Source: Aplectana chamaeleonis (taxonomy: Eukaryota > Nematoda > Chromadorea > Rhabditida > Cosmocercidae). Taken from it: a stretch of 64,000 nt of DNA. This document shows, in pieces, positions 44,263 to 55,379 of the stretch. The position numbers were made by a program, and so were the translations under genes. Location of the stretch: positions 124,001-188,000 of the forward strand of contig JAPDOI010000212.1 in the NCBI GenBank assembly GCA_029168955.1, read 5' to 3'. The notes under the pieces were generated by a model. The model did not search any database. It was not told the origin of the DNA and was given only the letters and a program-made list of their open reading frames with translations. Every line of letters starts with the position of its first letter. Positions within the stretch are counted from its first letter, which is position 1.

Positions 44263-45205
44263 TGCGGTCCTTTTTTTTTGTTCCGACGCGCTAATATTGT
44301 CAGTATTGCGGGTAGTTCACGATGGAATCCATGACTTGTCAGCTTCCACTGTTCGCAAGTACTTCCGACAAGCCCGCTCCATACTTCTATCTTCTATCAT
44401 ATATCTATCACATGCGTTAACCGCGGATGTCTCGTTAGAGTATGCACCCGCCGGCACGCGTGCTCCATCCGCTCCGCCATTGGGACCACGGCCGTAACTT
44501 TTTTCATTATTTTCATTTTCAAATAATACTCTGCTACCCAGATGCCGAACGTGCTTACAGATTTTGCTTGCTCGGCGAGGTTAAAGTACCCTTTGTTTCG
44601 CTCCGCCATAGCGTCGCCGTTGGAGTACTCATAGTCTCAGCATAAAGGGTCTGCAGAGTTGCACCGACCGGCGACTGGTCGCCGAGCGTCAGACTTGACG
44701 CGGCGACAAAAATGTTCCCAAACATTATCATCGCCGCGTCGGTTGCAGCTCGCTGGCAGTGACGCACGGCCGTCGCGGGGTCAAAACACTCTGCGGTGCC
44801 TCCTCGTCGCCCTTCACGCCGCGTCGGTCGCCCTCGTCGCCGATTGTAATCGATACTGCATCACCCAGCTCTGTTCGCCGCTGCGAGCAACGCCGCGACT
44901 TCAATTCTGTAGACCCCTATATGCGTCACTCGCATGACGCGCGTAGAAAATATTTATTCTTCAACGCCGCGCTCGCGCGTGACGCGCTGATTCTGGGGGG
45001 GGGGTGTGCATAGCGCCTGGGCCTCAAGTGAGCCGTGCGCCAAATTTTAGGCTTGCATTCGCACACACGGTAGTGCAGGGTATTTCTAAAAGTATGTATT
45101 CTAATCATGCTAATAAGGCTCTGCTCTATTATTCTGCCATCTCCTTCACCATGACTAACTGAGTCACGAGAAGACGCCCTGTCGTGGAAATCACTGAATA
45201 CAGCA
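44263..45205. other. GC-rich stretch without a recognised gene
   Basis: CG-dinucleotide-rich from about 44640, with a hairpin GACGCGGCGAC..TC.TCGCCGCGTC (44697-44740) and a run of nine G near 45000. Overlapping frames on both strands (up to 115 codons, 44926-45273 minus) look like low-stop GC-rich artefacts. Confidence 0.4.
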
Positions 45206-45207
45206 TA

Positions 45208-45482
45208 CTGTGCTTCTCTGGGGCGAATTCCGGTCCGCAATTGCGTCTCGACACGCTTTGCGGCCGCGCGCATTTGAGACGGAAGAGTTTCCAGGCCGCA
45301 GCCGCCGATTTTATGACTCTAGGTGGGTTTTAAAAGCTGGAAAGTAAACGAATTTGGAGAAAACTGTATAAAATGCCATACCGAGTCGGCTTTGGCGCTG
45401 GATACTCTACTCACTCGCGCGTGCGGCCGCAAAGCGTGTCGAGACGCAACTGCGGACCGTAATTTGGCCCAGATAAGCACAG
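45208..45482. mobile_element. TA-flanked foldback MITE (CTGTGCTT ends)
   Basis: TA at 45206-45207 and 45483-45484. Ends CTGTGCTTCTCTGGGGCGAA and complement of CTGTGCTTATCTGGGCCAAA; arms about 70 bases include GTCTCGACACGCTTTGCGGC. 275 bases, spacer GC-neutral. TA flanks suggest Tc1/mariner mobilisation (inferred). Confidence 0.8.
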
Positions 45483-45651
45483 TAATCAATACTGATACCC
45501 CTGCCGTAATTCAAGCATATTAAAAGATGAAGAATCAAATAAATAAAAAAAATGTAAGAAGGAGTGGACCAGAACTGATGACGGAGTAATGATGAAAATG
45601 GGTAAACCGCCTATGCGGCGCTGAACCAGCTGCACGCCCGTTTCGCGCTTA

Positions 45652-46099
45652 GGCGTCATTCATAGTCCTCACCGCAAGCGCGGCACGCGCGTGACGCGCG
45701 GAACGAGCGGTGGACTATGAAACTTTTCACCGCGCGGCACGCGCGGGACGAGCGGGAAGCCACTATGAAGGCTCCGGCGGCACCGCCATGGCGGTGCGGG
45801 TGAAAGTCGGGCCTTTACTGTGCCATGCACGGAAATTCCTGACTTGCTGCGTTTGCGTATGCGGTAGCGCAGGATAGTCCCAGAATTATTTATGTTGAAG
45901 TAGACTCAAATCGAGAAGCAAGTATTGACTGAAACGATAAAACCGCCACGGCGGTTTGGGCGGCACCGCCATGGCGACGCTGGTGGACTATGAAAGCTCT
46001 TACCGCGCGTGGCGCGCGGAAAAAAATTGTTTATAGCCTACCGCTCGTCCCACGCGTCAAGCGCGTGCCGCGCTTGCGGTGAGGACTATGAATGACGCC
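45652..46099. mobile_element. GGCGTCATTC element (TTA target duplication)
   Basis: TTA at 45649-45651 and 46100-46102. Both ends read GGCGTCATTCATAGTCC inward and continue as about 70-base arms (CACCGCAAGCGCGGCACGCG). Inside, GGACTATGA and GCGGCACCGCCATGGCG blocks recur (45709, 45776, 45960, 46000). A third TTA-duplicating, GG-ended family in the window. Confidence 0.85.
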
Positions 46100-47362
46100 T
46101 TAACGCGCGGTGAAAAGTTCCCAAAACCACCGCTCGTCGAGCAGGGCGTTGCGTAATTTTCTGGAATCGGGGAGTCTCCTCACCGTCCAGAATTTTTTTA
46201 TAAAATCCAAAATTTTTGAAACCCCCCCCAGAGGCGCGATTTTTGGGCAGTTCATAGTTGTTTACTAAAACTGTCAGACACCGAACTTTCGTTCAGTAGT
46301 CGGGCTCAAGCGTCTGAAGCCGGAGCAAGGGTACGATCCTTCCCTATTGTGACCCCAACTATTGAGACTTTTTGTGATATTTTCACCAAATTTTCATTTC
46401 TGGTCCAAAATTTTTGCGACCCCCCCATCCCCCGTTGCAAAATTTTGCAAGCCTGCTTGACTCTAGAAAGAGCTACGAGATGTACTCCTTGACATACACC
46501 GCATTCCGGAGATCAGCCCGGCACCCCTGTCCCTGCTCTAGAACAAGCCGAAACTGCTCGACGATCCCTCCATGAGCCGTAATCCGTAAAACGGAATGAG
46601 TTTTTTTTTCTGCGCTATCAAATGTTTGAATGGATGTGGTAAATCGCTTTGACACTGGTCGGTAATTCAATTTTCGCGTGTCGTTACAGAGTGTCAATCT
46701 CTTTTTCTGCTAGTCACCACAACATGAACTCTGGTGACTTCAAGACCTTTTTTTTCGTGGCGCAGTTCAGAAAAGTCACGCATCCAGTCCTGGATTTTGA
46801 ACTCTCTAGAAGCGTGGATGGCCATTTTCCTCCACTCTCGTCCATCCGTCAATGGGCTTATCATCTTCGTTAGAATTACCTTCAGAACTTCGTGGTTGAT
46901 TCCAGGAAGTGTTCAGGAAGTGCTCCTGCGAGGAAGGGTTCCCACACAAATCTGGACGCACTTTGTGCATAGTTTGCTATTTTCCGATGTCGTGCTGGTT
47001 TCTCATAGACATGTGAAGAACAAGTACGCTACTTATCAGCGAAGCGCAATTAGCCAGCCTTCAGCCTCTCCCTCCCAACACCACGGCCAGATTCGTGTTC
47101 CTAGCCCTCCGAGTGGGCGACGTTGACATCTCACTGATGCATTTGCTCCTCTCAGCTGCTCATCTGTCATTTTTTCTGCTCACTCCCTGAAGCTCCCGGA
47201 AGGATTTTTGCTGCTTCTTGATATTCTGACTAGTCTTGATGACGTGGTATTGTCTAGCGCAAACAACAGTGCCACCTACATTTCCTTATAGAGGATCGAG
47301 TAATGTCACCCACTCATGTTTTTCATTATTCTGTTTGTCGTATTTGTATATGTCTCACACTA
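46100..47362. other. No supported gene over 1.2 kb
   Basis: Contains runs CCCCCCC near 46220 and 46420 and a weak B-box-like GGGTACGATCC (46330) with no clear tRNA fold. The longest frame (46734-47126) matches nothing recognised. Confidence 0.35.
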
Positions 47363-47915
47363 GATCAGTGTTCACGACGAAAAAGTTGCCCGTTTTCTTG
47401 TTCTTGGCAAAAACGTATGCTTTGAGCCCCTCTAATAAGCGTAAGAATGGAAGTACGACAAAAAACGGTCAGGAAGTGGGCGAAAAAGTGGTGGACCGGC
47501 CAACCCATTGGATCACCACCTCCATGTCATGTAACAGTTGTGCTGCATCAGTTTCAGAAGAGGAACAGTTGCCGGATTTCGAAAATTTTTTATCGCCAAT
47601 AATTCTAGGATCGAAGCATGTGCATTGGTTCATCTTAATTAATTTTAAAGAGTTTTCGGTGCAAGAATCGACAGGAAAATCAATTACCTAAGAAATTTTG
47701 AAGCTCAAAACCGTTTCCGACGTTAGGTTGGACGCTTTGTCCGCAGTCCCCCGACAAGTGTAATAAATTATTTCTGAGGTTTCTTTATACAGTTCTTTTC
47801 CCCTATTTGAGAGCTTTGTGGGGAGATTTCTCTATTAAACTCTTCTTCGTGGACCAACCTATACGAAAACATCGAAAACTAGAATACCATTAGTTGTTTT
47901 TGCTAAAAAAATGCG
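47363..47915 (+). mobile_element. TTAA MITE family B, degenerate copy
   Basis: Left end CAGTGTTCACGACGAAAAAG; the interior aligns with 15940-16470 (GCGTAAGAATGGAAGTACGA, ACAGTTGCCGGATTTC, CGAAAACTAGAATACC). The flanking TTAA is lost at the left and the right end is degraded. The 151-codon frame crossing it is probably fortuitous. Confidence 0.6.
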
Positions 47916-49067
47916 TTAAAGCCAGTTCTCACAACAGATATACGTATATATTGATGTTTCTGCGGAGCCAATACAAAGATGTAAAGAATAATAAAAAGTT
48001 GCTACGAAACCTCCAGATTTTGGAGAAACAAAAGTGTTTTGAAAACCTCTGAAATGGTTCGTAACGCTCGTTAATTCTGCTTGGCGCACTGGGGAATTTG
48101 GATAATCAAAACGTCGGAAATAGTTTTGCGCTTCAAACTTCTTACTAGGGAACCTCTCTAGCCATGTATGGGCTTCTAAGCGACTGTGAATGTTTCCTGG
48201 TCAACTCGGATACGCTTTTTCCGAATCTGTCCTTGGATTTTGCTACGGACCTCAAGTTAACAAGTTATTACTGGTTAAATCTACTACGTTGTAATTCTCA
48301 GTTTTTTGCAATTCTCCAGTATCGAACGAGTGCCTCGTGATTTGAGCATTAGAGCAACAGTAACAAGAACAGTAGTGGTACTCAAGCGCACTGAGTCCGA
48401 GCGCTGCTGTCTCCATAACAAAAACGGGCAGGGCTTGGCGGGCGCTCGTGAGGAGAAGGCCTGCAGAAATACGGCGTTTTCAAACATTGAAGAATCTTCT
48501 AAAAAACTCGTAACACCTTATAGGGCTATTTTTTCTATTTATACGACACTGTGAACATTTTCAGCCCAAAATACGAAAGGGAAAATTTTCGTCCCCGATA
48601 ATCAAAACTTGCATGGTACCCCATGAAAAAAAGTTGAATTTTTTTCTCGGATTTGAACCAGTGCAATCTCGTTCGAAAGCCGGTCCGGAAAAATAAGTAA
48701 AAAGTTCTAGAAAAAACACTCAGGAACAAGTTATGGCTTGGTTTCCTCCCGCTCCCAGCTATCGGGATTCGTGCAAAAGCCTGCTTTGTCAACTTTTATT
48801 CTGCTTCTAATTTAATTCCTGAACATTTATGGAGACTACTGACTACTTAAACAGCAAAATAAGCAAAATAAAAGGCGGATTAGCAAGCATCAATGGAATC
48901 CCCGTTAATTAGGGGGCCGGGCGACACCGGTAATTAGCCGTTATACTTTGTTTTTGAACGTTTTCCTGCGTAATTCCGTTTTTTTCCACTTATTTTTACT
49001 TTTGTAACGACCAAATCTACATTCTCATGAAGAGAAGTCAAAAGTCGTTTTTTCGCGAACTCTGGCT
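47916..49067. repeat. Dispersed repeat R2 copy 2, otherwise empty
   Basis: 48147-48262 matches 35665-35790 (TTCTTACTAGGGAACC, TGTTTCCTGGTCAACTCGG, GATTTTGCTACGGACC). The rest has no recognised gene. Confidence 0.45.
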
Positions 49068-49115
49068 TCAAAGGCAGTGGTCGCGATAAAATATGCCTGT
49101 CTTCTTTTCCTCTTT

Positions 49116-50417
49116 ATTTATTTATTTATTTATTGTTACACTACATAACGTAGACGTGATAAACATTAAAGCATATACCCATACAAGCACCAGAATAAGC
49201 AAAGTGATGGAGTTACCATGTAAGCAGAATGTTCGAGGCTTTTCGTTTGAATGATAGGAAAGAGTAGGGCACGGGAAGAATGTCCAGATTCAAAGAAGCA
49301 AAAGCAGAACCAGCTCTACAGGTGAAGCTGTTGATCTGTGATTAGTTTTTGGAACGTCATAAGAGATTTTTCCGAGTTTCCCCTGGTTCTGGAAGCAATG
49401 AATCTATAGAACTTCAATTTGTCTGTTTTCATCATCCCACTCAAAATCTGAAAGACCACGCATACATCGTTTCGTTTACGCCGAGATTCGAGAGAGTGTA
49501 GGGACAATTCTTGATTCCTCCTTATGGGACCAGGCACTCCAGCATGAGAGAAACCATTTCGTCTCAAATAAACTTTGCGAGTAAAGTTATATTGTACTCT
49601 TTCTAGAAGTCGGATATCTTTCTTTTTATGAGGGCAGAATACTGCAGTTCCTGATTCCATTATAGGTCTAACATGAACTTTATACGCACGCGACAACACG
49701 TTTTCATCACAGGTCGATAAGCCTTTGAAAATATGGAAGGTGCGTAATAAAGCTTTGCTGTGGATAGCCTGATAATGAGGTGAGAAATCAAATCCCTTGT
49801 TACACCGGAAACCTGAATCCTTCACTTCCGCAACAGTAGAAAGTGCATGCCCATCAAGAATGTAGTTGGCTGGTAGACTGGAATTGCCCACTCTCATGTG
49901 AAGTGTTTTATCGGGAGATAGTGGCAAACTCCAAGCTACAGACCATTCCTGTATTCTGTGAAGAGCAGCCTGCATTCTGTGCACGTCCCCAGATGACTCA
50001 ACCACATTATAAATTTTTACGTCATCAGCAAACTGCTTACAAGTGACACCAGTGCTTTCCAATAGCCTGGGAGGTTCGGCTGTGAAGACGGTGAATAAAA
50101 TGGGCGACAAAACACCACCTTGAGGGACTCCGCTCTTGACCAACCGGCTGGAGGACAAGCTGGACCCAACTTTAACCTGGAAACTACGACCTCTAAGATA
50201 ATTCTCTATCCACCCACACACTGCCGGATGAAACCTCAACTTCTCGAGCTTCAGCATAAGCATAGCATGATTCACCCTATCGAAGGCCTTTGAAAAATCA
50301 AAATAGATGATATCACAAGCGTTCTTTTTTTCCAAGTAATCGCTCCAATCATTGATACACTCAAGCAAATTAGTCTCAACCGACTTCCCTGCCACAAAAC
50401 CATGTTGATTACTAGGA
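49116..50417 (-). pseudogene. 5'-truncated jockey/CR1-like non-LTR retrotransposon (RT1)
   Basis: The minus-strand frame is open for about 365 codons (50410 to 49316), beginning inside the RT domain at NHGFVAGKSVETNLL. Visible motifs: FDFSKAFD (catalytic Asp), SGVPQGGVLSPILF, the QFADDVKIY active site, and the thumb/C-terminal LLERVQYNFTRKVYLR and LHSLESRRKRNDVC. A frameshift near 49330 puts the last part (FTCRAGSAFASLNLDILPVP) in another frame, matching the RT2 C-terminus. The 3' end is a (TAAA)n-type tail at 49116-49133. The N-terminus and any endonuclease are missing, so it is a dead-on-arrival copy, but recent judging by the long intact frame. Confidence 0.9.
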
Positions 50418-50900
50418 CTTTGAACCCTTTTCTGTACTCAGAGTAGAAGGACCCATGAGGAAAATTTGCGAAAAATCCCTGTTTTGAGCTAAATTTCAGA
50501 CCTGAACTTTCCTGTCTCTTGATGTTGGACGAAACCACTTCATACCATCGGCATCGATGATATCTAAAATGAAGACCATCTGGCTCCGTCCATACCTGGC
50601 GAGAACGCCCGCTCTCGCTCTCCAGCGCTCCTCAGCGCTCTTCAACGCTGATAGGTGCTCGTACTAGCAGAAGGACACCGGCAAATGCATCCTGCCTCGT
50701 GTTGATTTATTTGAAAACGCTTGACCTGGTGATCACTCATTCGAATCGGCTCGTTTGGGATTGTCTTGGTAGGCGTGATAGACACGAGGGCAATGGTTTT
50801 GAGGTGTGTTAGGCGACGTCTAGAGTTCATTCGCGGCGCGACGCGACGTTATGATTAGCCTACGTATCGATCAAGCGACGTCGCGTCGCGTCGTCGTTAG

Positions 50901-51544
50901 GTGTTCACAGTGAAGAGGCGCGATACATCGAATTTGACGCGCAAATTATAATCGCTCCGCGACCATCGCGTCGCGTTGCAATGCAACGCGACGCGATGGT
51001 CGCTGAGCGATTGTCATAATCATTCCTTCCATCATCGGGAACTCAAGGGACGTTTTTAATTTTCTAAAGCCTTTTCAAAGACTAGGTTGATTGAAATTGT
51101 TATGGGTTACTGTATTGTTCTCAGATGATACTGCAATCAATTTTGTCTGCATATTCAAGGACAGTCTGATGAGAGTGATGGTTTCAAAGAGTTGACGAGC
51201 TATAAAGTTCTTTTACTGTTTACAAACGACACAAGCATAAATCGATTTCATTTTGCCGAAACCTCCCTATTCTGTACTGTCAACTCCAAAAAAATTCTAT
51301 GCATCATTTGCTCCCGATGTCTTCTTGATTGTTTCGCCATAAAGAAGCAAGTTGTCGCAACGAAAACAAAAATGTGCCATAATAATACAGATAAAAGATA
51401 AAAAGTGCATTACACTTAAATAGACAGAATAAGATCAAATATTGATTAGTTTTGCTTGGGTACGGAAAAGTTCAGCGCGACGCGATTTTCGCGTAGCGCT
51501 GACATGTGCCATCGCGTCGCGCCGCGTAAACTGTGAACGCCGCC
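50901..51544. mobile_element. GC-palindrome element nested in GGCAGCGTCC copy 2
   Basis: TTA|GGTGTTCACAGT (50898) is mirrored by ACTGTGAACGCCGCC|TAA (51530-51547), suggesting another TNA-flanked insert. GCGACGCGA-type motifs recur on both sides (50837, 50886, 50993, 51477, 51513). The exact left boundary is uncertain because related palindromic sequence extends to about 50825. Confidence 0.5.
50945..51020. repeat. Near-perfect hairpin of CGCGACG motifs
   Basis: GACCATCGCGTCGCGTTGCA is immediately followed by its complement TGCAACGCGACGCGATGGTC, with further pairing outward (ATAATCGCTC / GAGCGATTGTCATAAT). Spacer is 0-2 bases. Confidence 0.9.
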
Positions 51545-51929
51545 TAAGGCTTTGATTGCTCGAGAGATAAAGCAAATCGCTCGAAAGTGGCTGCATTTCT
51601 CTCGCATTAAGCGTGAACGGGAGAGAGGAGACGTAAACGCGCAGTTGCGGGCGTGAGAGCGAACGTAAGCGCCCGTCAGCTGCTGGCAAATCGTAAGTTA
51701 ATGACGACCATCGATTTTGCGTAATCGCGCGCTCTCGCCACGTATGGACGCTGCCTCAGCTGGCGTGAAATTAGAACTCAATCAATGAACAATATCCTTT
51801 CAAATGACCTGCTCAAATACTTCTGTTCTCATAGAGTCAAACATTGAATGAAGGGCTTGCTTTAATTGTTTGACTGTTTTTGTTAGTTAAATTCGAATTC
51901 GTTTATGGCTGTGAACGTCTATGATTTTT

Positions 51930-52474
51930 ATTTATTTATTGAGTACGCTACGTAAGGCAAGCGCAGTAAACACCAAAATAAGATTATGCACAGAAACCAT
52001 GAACCGGAAAGAACGGAATACAATACAATATTGATCCTAACACTGCCTTAGAAGCACAACAGCTTCTTCCCTGCGATGCGTTTGAAACTCCGCAAGATAG
52101 AAGGTATCGGTACAGGGGTAATATCAAGGTTAAGAGAGATGAAGGTTGATCCGGCTCTACAAGTGAAAGAAAGGGCTCTCATATTGCCCTTCGGGGCTAC
52201 ATATGAAATCTTAATCTTGCTTCCCCTAGTCCTTGACTGACTTAGCCTATAGAATCTTGAGATATTAGTTTTCGCAATGCCAGCCAGTAACTTAAACACC
52301 ATGCAAACATCATAAAGTCGACGGCGAGAATCTAACGAATGAAGTTTCAACTCTCTAATTCTATCTCCCGCACTCGGAATTCTGTCACAGGCCTGGATGT
52401 GAGATCTTACATAAATTTTACGTGTAAAATTGTTTCGGATTTTCTCCAGTTGCAACACATCTTTTCTTTTCTGC
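51930..52474 (-). pseudogene. 5'-truncated jockey/CR1-like element, C-terminal remnant (RT2)
   Basis: Minus-strand frame 52458-52048 encodes only the region after the RT domain: LEKIRNNFTRKIYVR, LKLHSLDSRRRLYDVCMVF, FTCRAGSTFISLNLDITPVP, ending SFKRIAGKKLLCF and a stop. These match RT1 blocks, so the family is the same. The 3' tail is ATAAATAAAT (51930-51940). The flanking family D sequence shows similar 7-8 bases on both sides (GATTTTT and GAATTCTT), a possible target duplication. Confidence 0.85.
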
Positions 52475-52598
52475 GAATTCTTGACTGCTCAGTATGAGAC
52501 TGCGATCTTTTTGGGCGGGGGTGTGCACGTGTGCACAAACTGGCAACTTAGTATCCTAATAAATCCATTTTTAGCTCATTTCTTGCCGCGTAACCTTA

Positions 52599-53683
52599 CA
52601 AGGGAACCACAATAAGTCATAGTGACCATTCCAAATGAAATGTACTTTTCTAGAACCATTTTCGGACGAAAAGTCCGAATATGCCCATCGCAGCTGCCTA
52701 GACCCACTCTGAAAAAAGTTATGAGCGTTTTTTAAAGCTTCGCGGCAAGGTAAGGGTACCCCCCATGCAATTTTTAGGGTGTTTTTAAATTTTTCTTCTG
52801 ATTTCGCTATAAACATGTATGTAGGGGTAGTCTGGGGTGCTGAACACGAATCTGGGGTCTGCTTGCCCAAATTTTAGGGTTTACTGTAGGTTACGGTAGG
52901 TAATATGCCACTTAGGAGGCAAAACTTACCTAAATATTCCGATAATCGACAAATGGACATCAAATTCGTATTCAGCACCCCAAATAACCCCCACATAGAA
53001 ACTTTGAGACAAATCTGAGACTTCGACCAAACTACCGTATACCCACCGTAATCTACCGTAAGCTGCCGAAAATCGATAAACCGACATCAGGTTCGTGTTC
53101 AGCACTCCAAATAACCCCCGGAGAAATAACTTGAGCATATTTTATAGAAGCACTCCGGAAATCTTCAAAAATCGCGATTTGCCATCAAATTCTCCCCCGA
53201 TTGGAATCTGTGAACGAATACAGTCGAAAACTTCGGAAAATCGATAAATGAACCTCGGATTCGTGATCAGCATCCCAAATAACCCCCCAGAACGAATTTT
53301 TAATCAAATCTGGAATATTTTTCTAAAATGCTTCGAGAGCCCTCTAATTGGTATAAATCAACGCTCAACCGAAAATCCGTACAAGTCCAAAACGCTGTTA
53401 CCCTGCGCAAAGTTTGGAAAATGTTCCTTCAACCTAACTTTGCTTAGTGGGGTAGTTTTGGGCGCTAAACACGAATATGAGGTCCGTTTCCGGATTTTCC
53501 CAAGAATAATGCGCTTTTTGGAGGGTACAATAAGTACGAAAATCAGAGAAAAAATGCCTATAACTTTTTCCAGAGTGGGTCTAGGCAGCTGCGATGGGCA
53601 TATTCGGACTTTTTGTCCGAAAATGGTTCTAGAATAGTACATTTCATTTGGAATGGTCACTATGACCTATTGTGGTTCCCTTG
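52599..53683 (+). mobile_element. Family L long-TIR element, copy 4 (complete reference copy)
   Basis: Starts CAAGGGAACCACAATAAGTC, ends with the complement of CAAGGGAACCACAATAGGTC, TIRs about 132 bases. TTA occurs at 52596-52598 and 53684-53686. Inside are direct repeats of a ~130-170 base unit (TTCAGCACCCCAAATAACCC-like cores at 52972, 53096, 53266) and two blocks facing the other way (52824, 53450). No transposase; frames run through the repeats by chance. The target lies inside family D, which dates it after that element. Confidence 0.95.
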
Positions 53684-53769
53684 TTAGTGGTCTTGTACCC
53701 CGTTCGCGGTTCAAGCTGAATTTTATGGTTTTTTCCGCAACTTTTTTTCATCGCGACCACTGCTTTTAA

Positions 53770-54389
53770 TGCTTTTACTCTGGGCGAAGAAGTCAGATTG
53801 CGTGGTCGGGTGTTGAAAGCCACCCTTTCTACTCACTTATGTCTCATAGCGTCCTGGACAACAATTCATGTAGACCACGTAACTGAAGCATCTGACCAAG
53901 ACAACGAAAAACGATACCTTTAACAACAAGCAATTGAACACGTTGTACAAGCAGCCCAACTGATTTGTGATTTAGCTATTCGCATATCAAATATCTCGCA
54001 AGCAATATAATCCTCAGCAAACAACACACAAAACAAAACACGAGGAAATGAAAGACCGCCGAAACTTGGTTGCTGAGATTATTGGTTTCGGTATTTGCCG
54101 AAACCGCTCATAATGTTTCGAGTTCTCATCAGTCAGATGACTAATTACTGCTTATTCTCACAAACCAGGATGTATAGATGAATCACGTGGGCGTATCGTG
54201 GCGTTCTAGTCCTAAATAATTCAGAGAAGGCGTGGTCTGCTCAGTCATACTTGTGAGAGGGACAGACTAGTTTTATTCAAAAGTGAGGAAACTGACTTCA
54301 GTACCTCTCCTATTCCATTCGTTGACACTGCTGGCTGAAGGAAAAGAGGTTTTACGCGTGACATCCTTAGCTAACTACGATTTTATAAA
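53770..54389. other. No recognised feature
   Basis: Spacer between the family D nest and the next foldback; no gene or repeat is supported. Confidence 0.3.
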
Positions 54390-55378
54390 TTCTAGTTGTT
54401 AGGAAATAGCCACCACAGTTAAAGGCATCGTCCGCGCTGGAATTCAATTTTCATTTTTCAGGCTGAATTTCATGATTGAGCCCTGTAGAACACACTGGTA
54501 AACTTTGGCGCGTCAAAAACGTTGGGCAATAAGGTTGGAAGGCGTCAAAGATGAAGATCCGCCACCAATTCTCATCAGTCATCTAGCACTTTTCCTAGAA
54601 TGTTGGTGCGACCGTAAGACAACATGAAAAATAGTTACGGCACGAACTCCACATGCAGAAAAACTCCGAAAATGACAGTGACGAGGCCTCCAGAAGCAGA
54701 AAAACCTCAAAAAGGATTTTGGCGCGAAATTCAAATTCGTATTTACAATGTGTTCCGAATGAATTTTCTTTACAAATGAAGGTTTTTCCTGGGCGCCTTC
54801 GACATTTTCGTTCACTAGAGAGGCCAAGCTACACAAAAACATGCGAAAATAATTACGGTTTTCTGCGCGTACGATGCCTTTAAATTCAAATGTTTCGTAT
54901 GGTTTCTGACAGATTATATGTCATGATAGTTTTGGACCAGATAACCGCAATGAAGTGTCGGTTCAACATGCCAAAACAAATGTTCTGTTGTAAACACGTT
55001 GAAACACCTGGTGCCGTATGCCAGAACGCGACGGTTGGGGCAGGGGCAGTGCAGCCGACGCCTTTGAAGACAACCGATGCTAACAAGGCAGGACACGTCT
55101 ATCGCAGTTGGTTACAAGTCAATACACATAACTCGAGCCCCAGAAGTCTTTCTCGCTGTGCCCTAGCCGCCCCAGCTAAGAACTTGGGGCACAGCGGGGA
55201 GACTATTGGGGCACGACATACGTGTCTTGGCTTGCAACCAACTATGATAGACGTGTCCTATCTTGTAAGCATCAGCGATCTTCAAATGCGCCGACTCCAC
55301 TGCCCCTGCCACAACAGTCGCGTTCTTGCATAAGGCCCCTGAGTTTCACTATGGTGGCTATTTTCTAACAACTAGGAT
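54390..55378. mobile_element. Foldback element interrupted by a TTAA MITE
   Basis: CTAGTTGTTAGGAAATAGCC (54392) is mirrored at 55356-55375, and further in CCAGAACGCGACGGTTGGGG (55021) pairs with CCACAACAGTCGCGTTCTTG (55309). The left arm is split by the MITE at 54423-54879 and has about 115 additional unpaired bases (54884-54998). The centre (55140-55210) has its own GCTGTGCCC/GGGGCACAGC hairpin. Confidence 0.7.
54423..54879 (+). mobile_element. TTAA MITE family H, complete copy
   Basis: TTAA at 54419-54422 and 54880-54883; ends AGGCATCGTCCGCGCTGG and the complement of AGGCATCGTACGCGCAGA. 457 bases. A 3' fragment of the same family is at 36440-36673. Confidence 0.85.
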
Positions 55379-55379
55379 T

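Larger units (their letters stand above)
50582..51755. mobile_element. GGCAGCGTCC element, copy 2, nested in family D
   Basis: Left end GGCTCCGTCCATACCTGGCG, right end the complement of GGCAGCGTCCATACGTGGCG; TIRs about 70 bases match 6117-6187. Flanks are TCT (50579-50581) and TCA (51756-51758), consistent with a 3-bp duplication of TCA, and the intact family D copy has the empty site (ACATCAGCTGG). It contains a GC-rich palindromic insert at about 50901-51544. Confidence 0.85.
49072..53765 (+). mobile_element. TTAA MITE family D, broken by four insertions
   Basis: Left end AGGCAGTGGTCGCGATAAAA at 49072 and right end (complement AGCAGTGGTCGCGATGAAAA) at 53765 with TTAA 53766-53769. Its own sequence is found in order at 49072-49113, about 50420-50581, 51756-51929, 52475-52598 and 53684-53765, each aligning with the intact copy 25748-26286. 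Between these pieces lie RT1 (49116-50417), the GGCTCCGTCC element (50582-51755), RT2 (51930-52474) and family L copy 4 (52599-53683). Confidence 0.9.

Noticed and set aside
44640..46110. GC-rich tract as horizontally acquired or bacterial contaminant DNA
   Set aside because: It is made of palindromic MITE-type elements with TA and TTA flanks, has no bacterial gene, and grades into the surrounding sequence.
46300..46365. Possible tRNA gene with a B-box-like GGGTACGATCC
   Set aside because: No matching A box at the right distance and no acceptor or anticodon arm.
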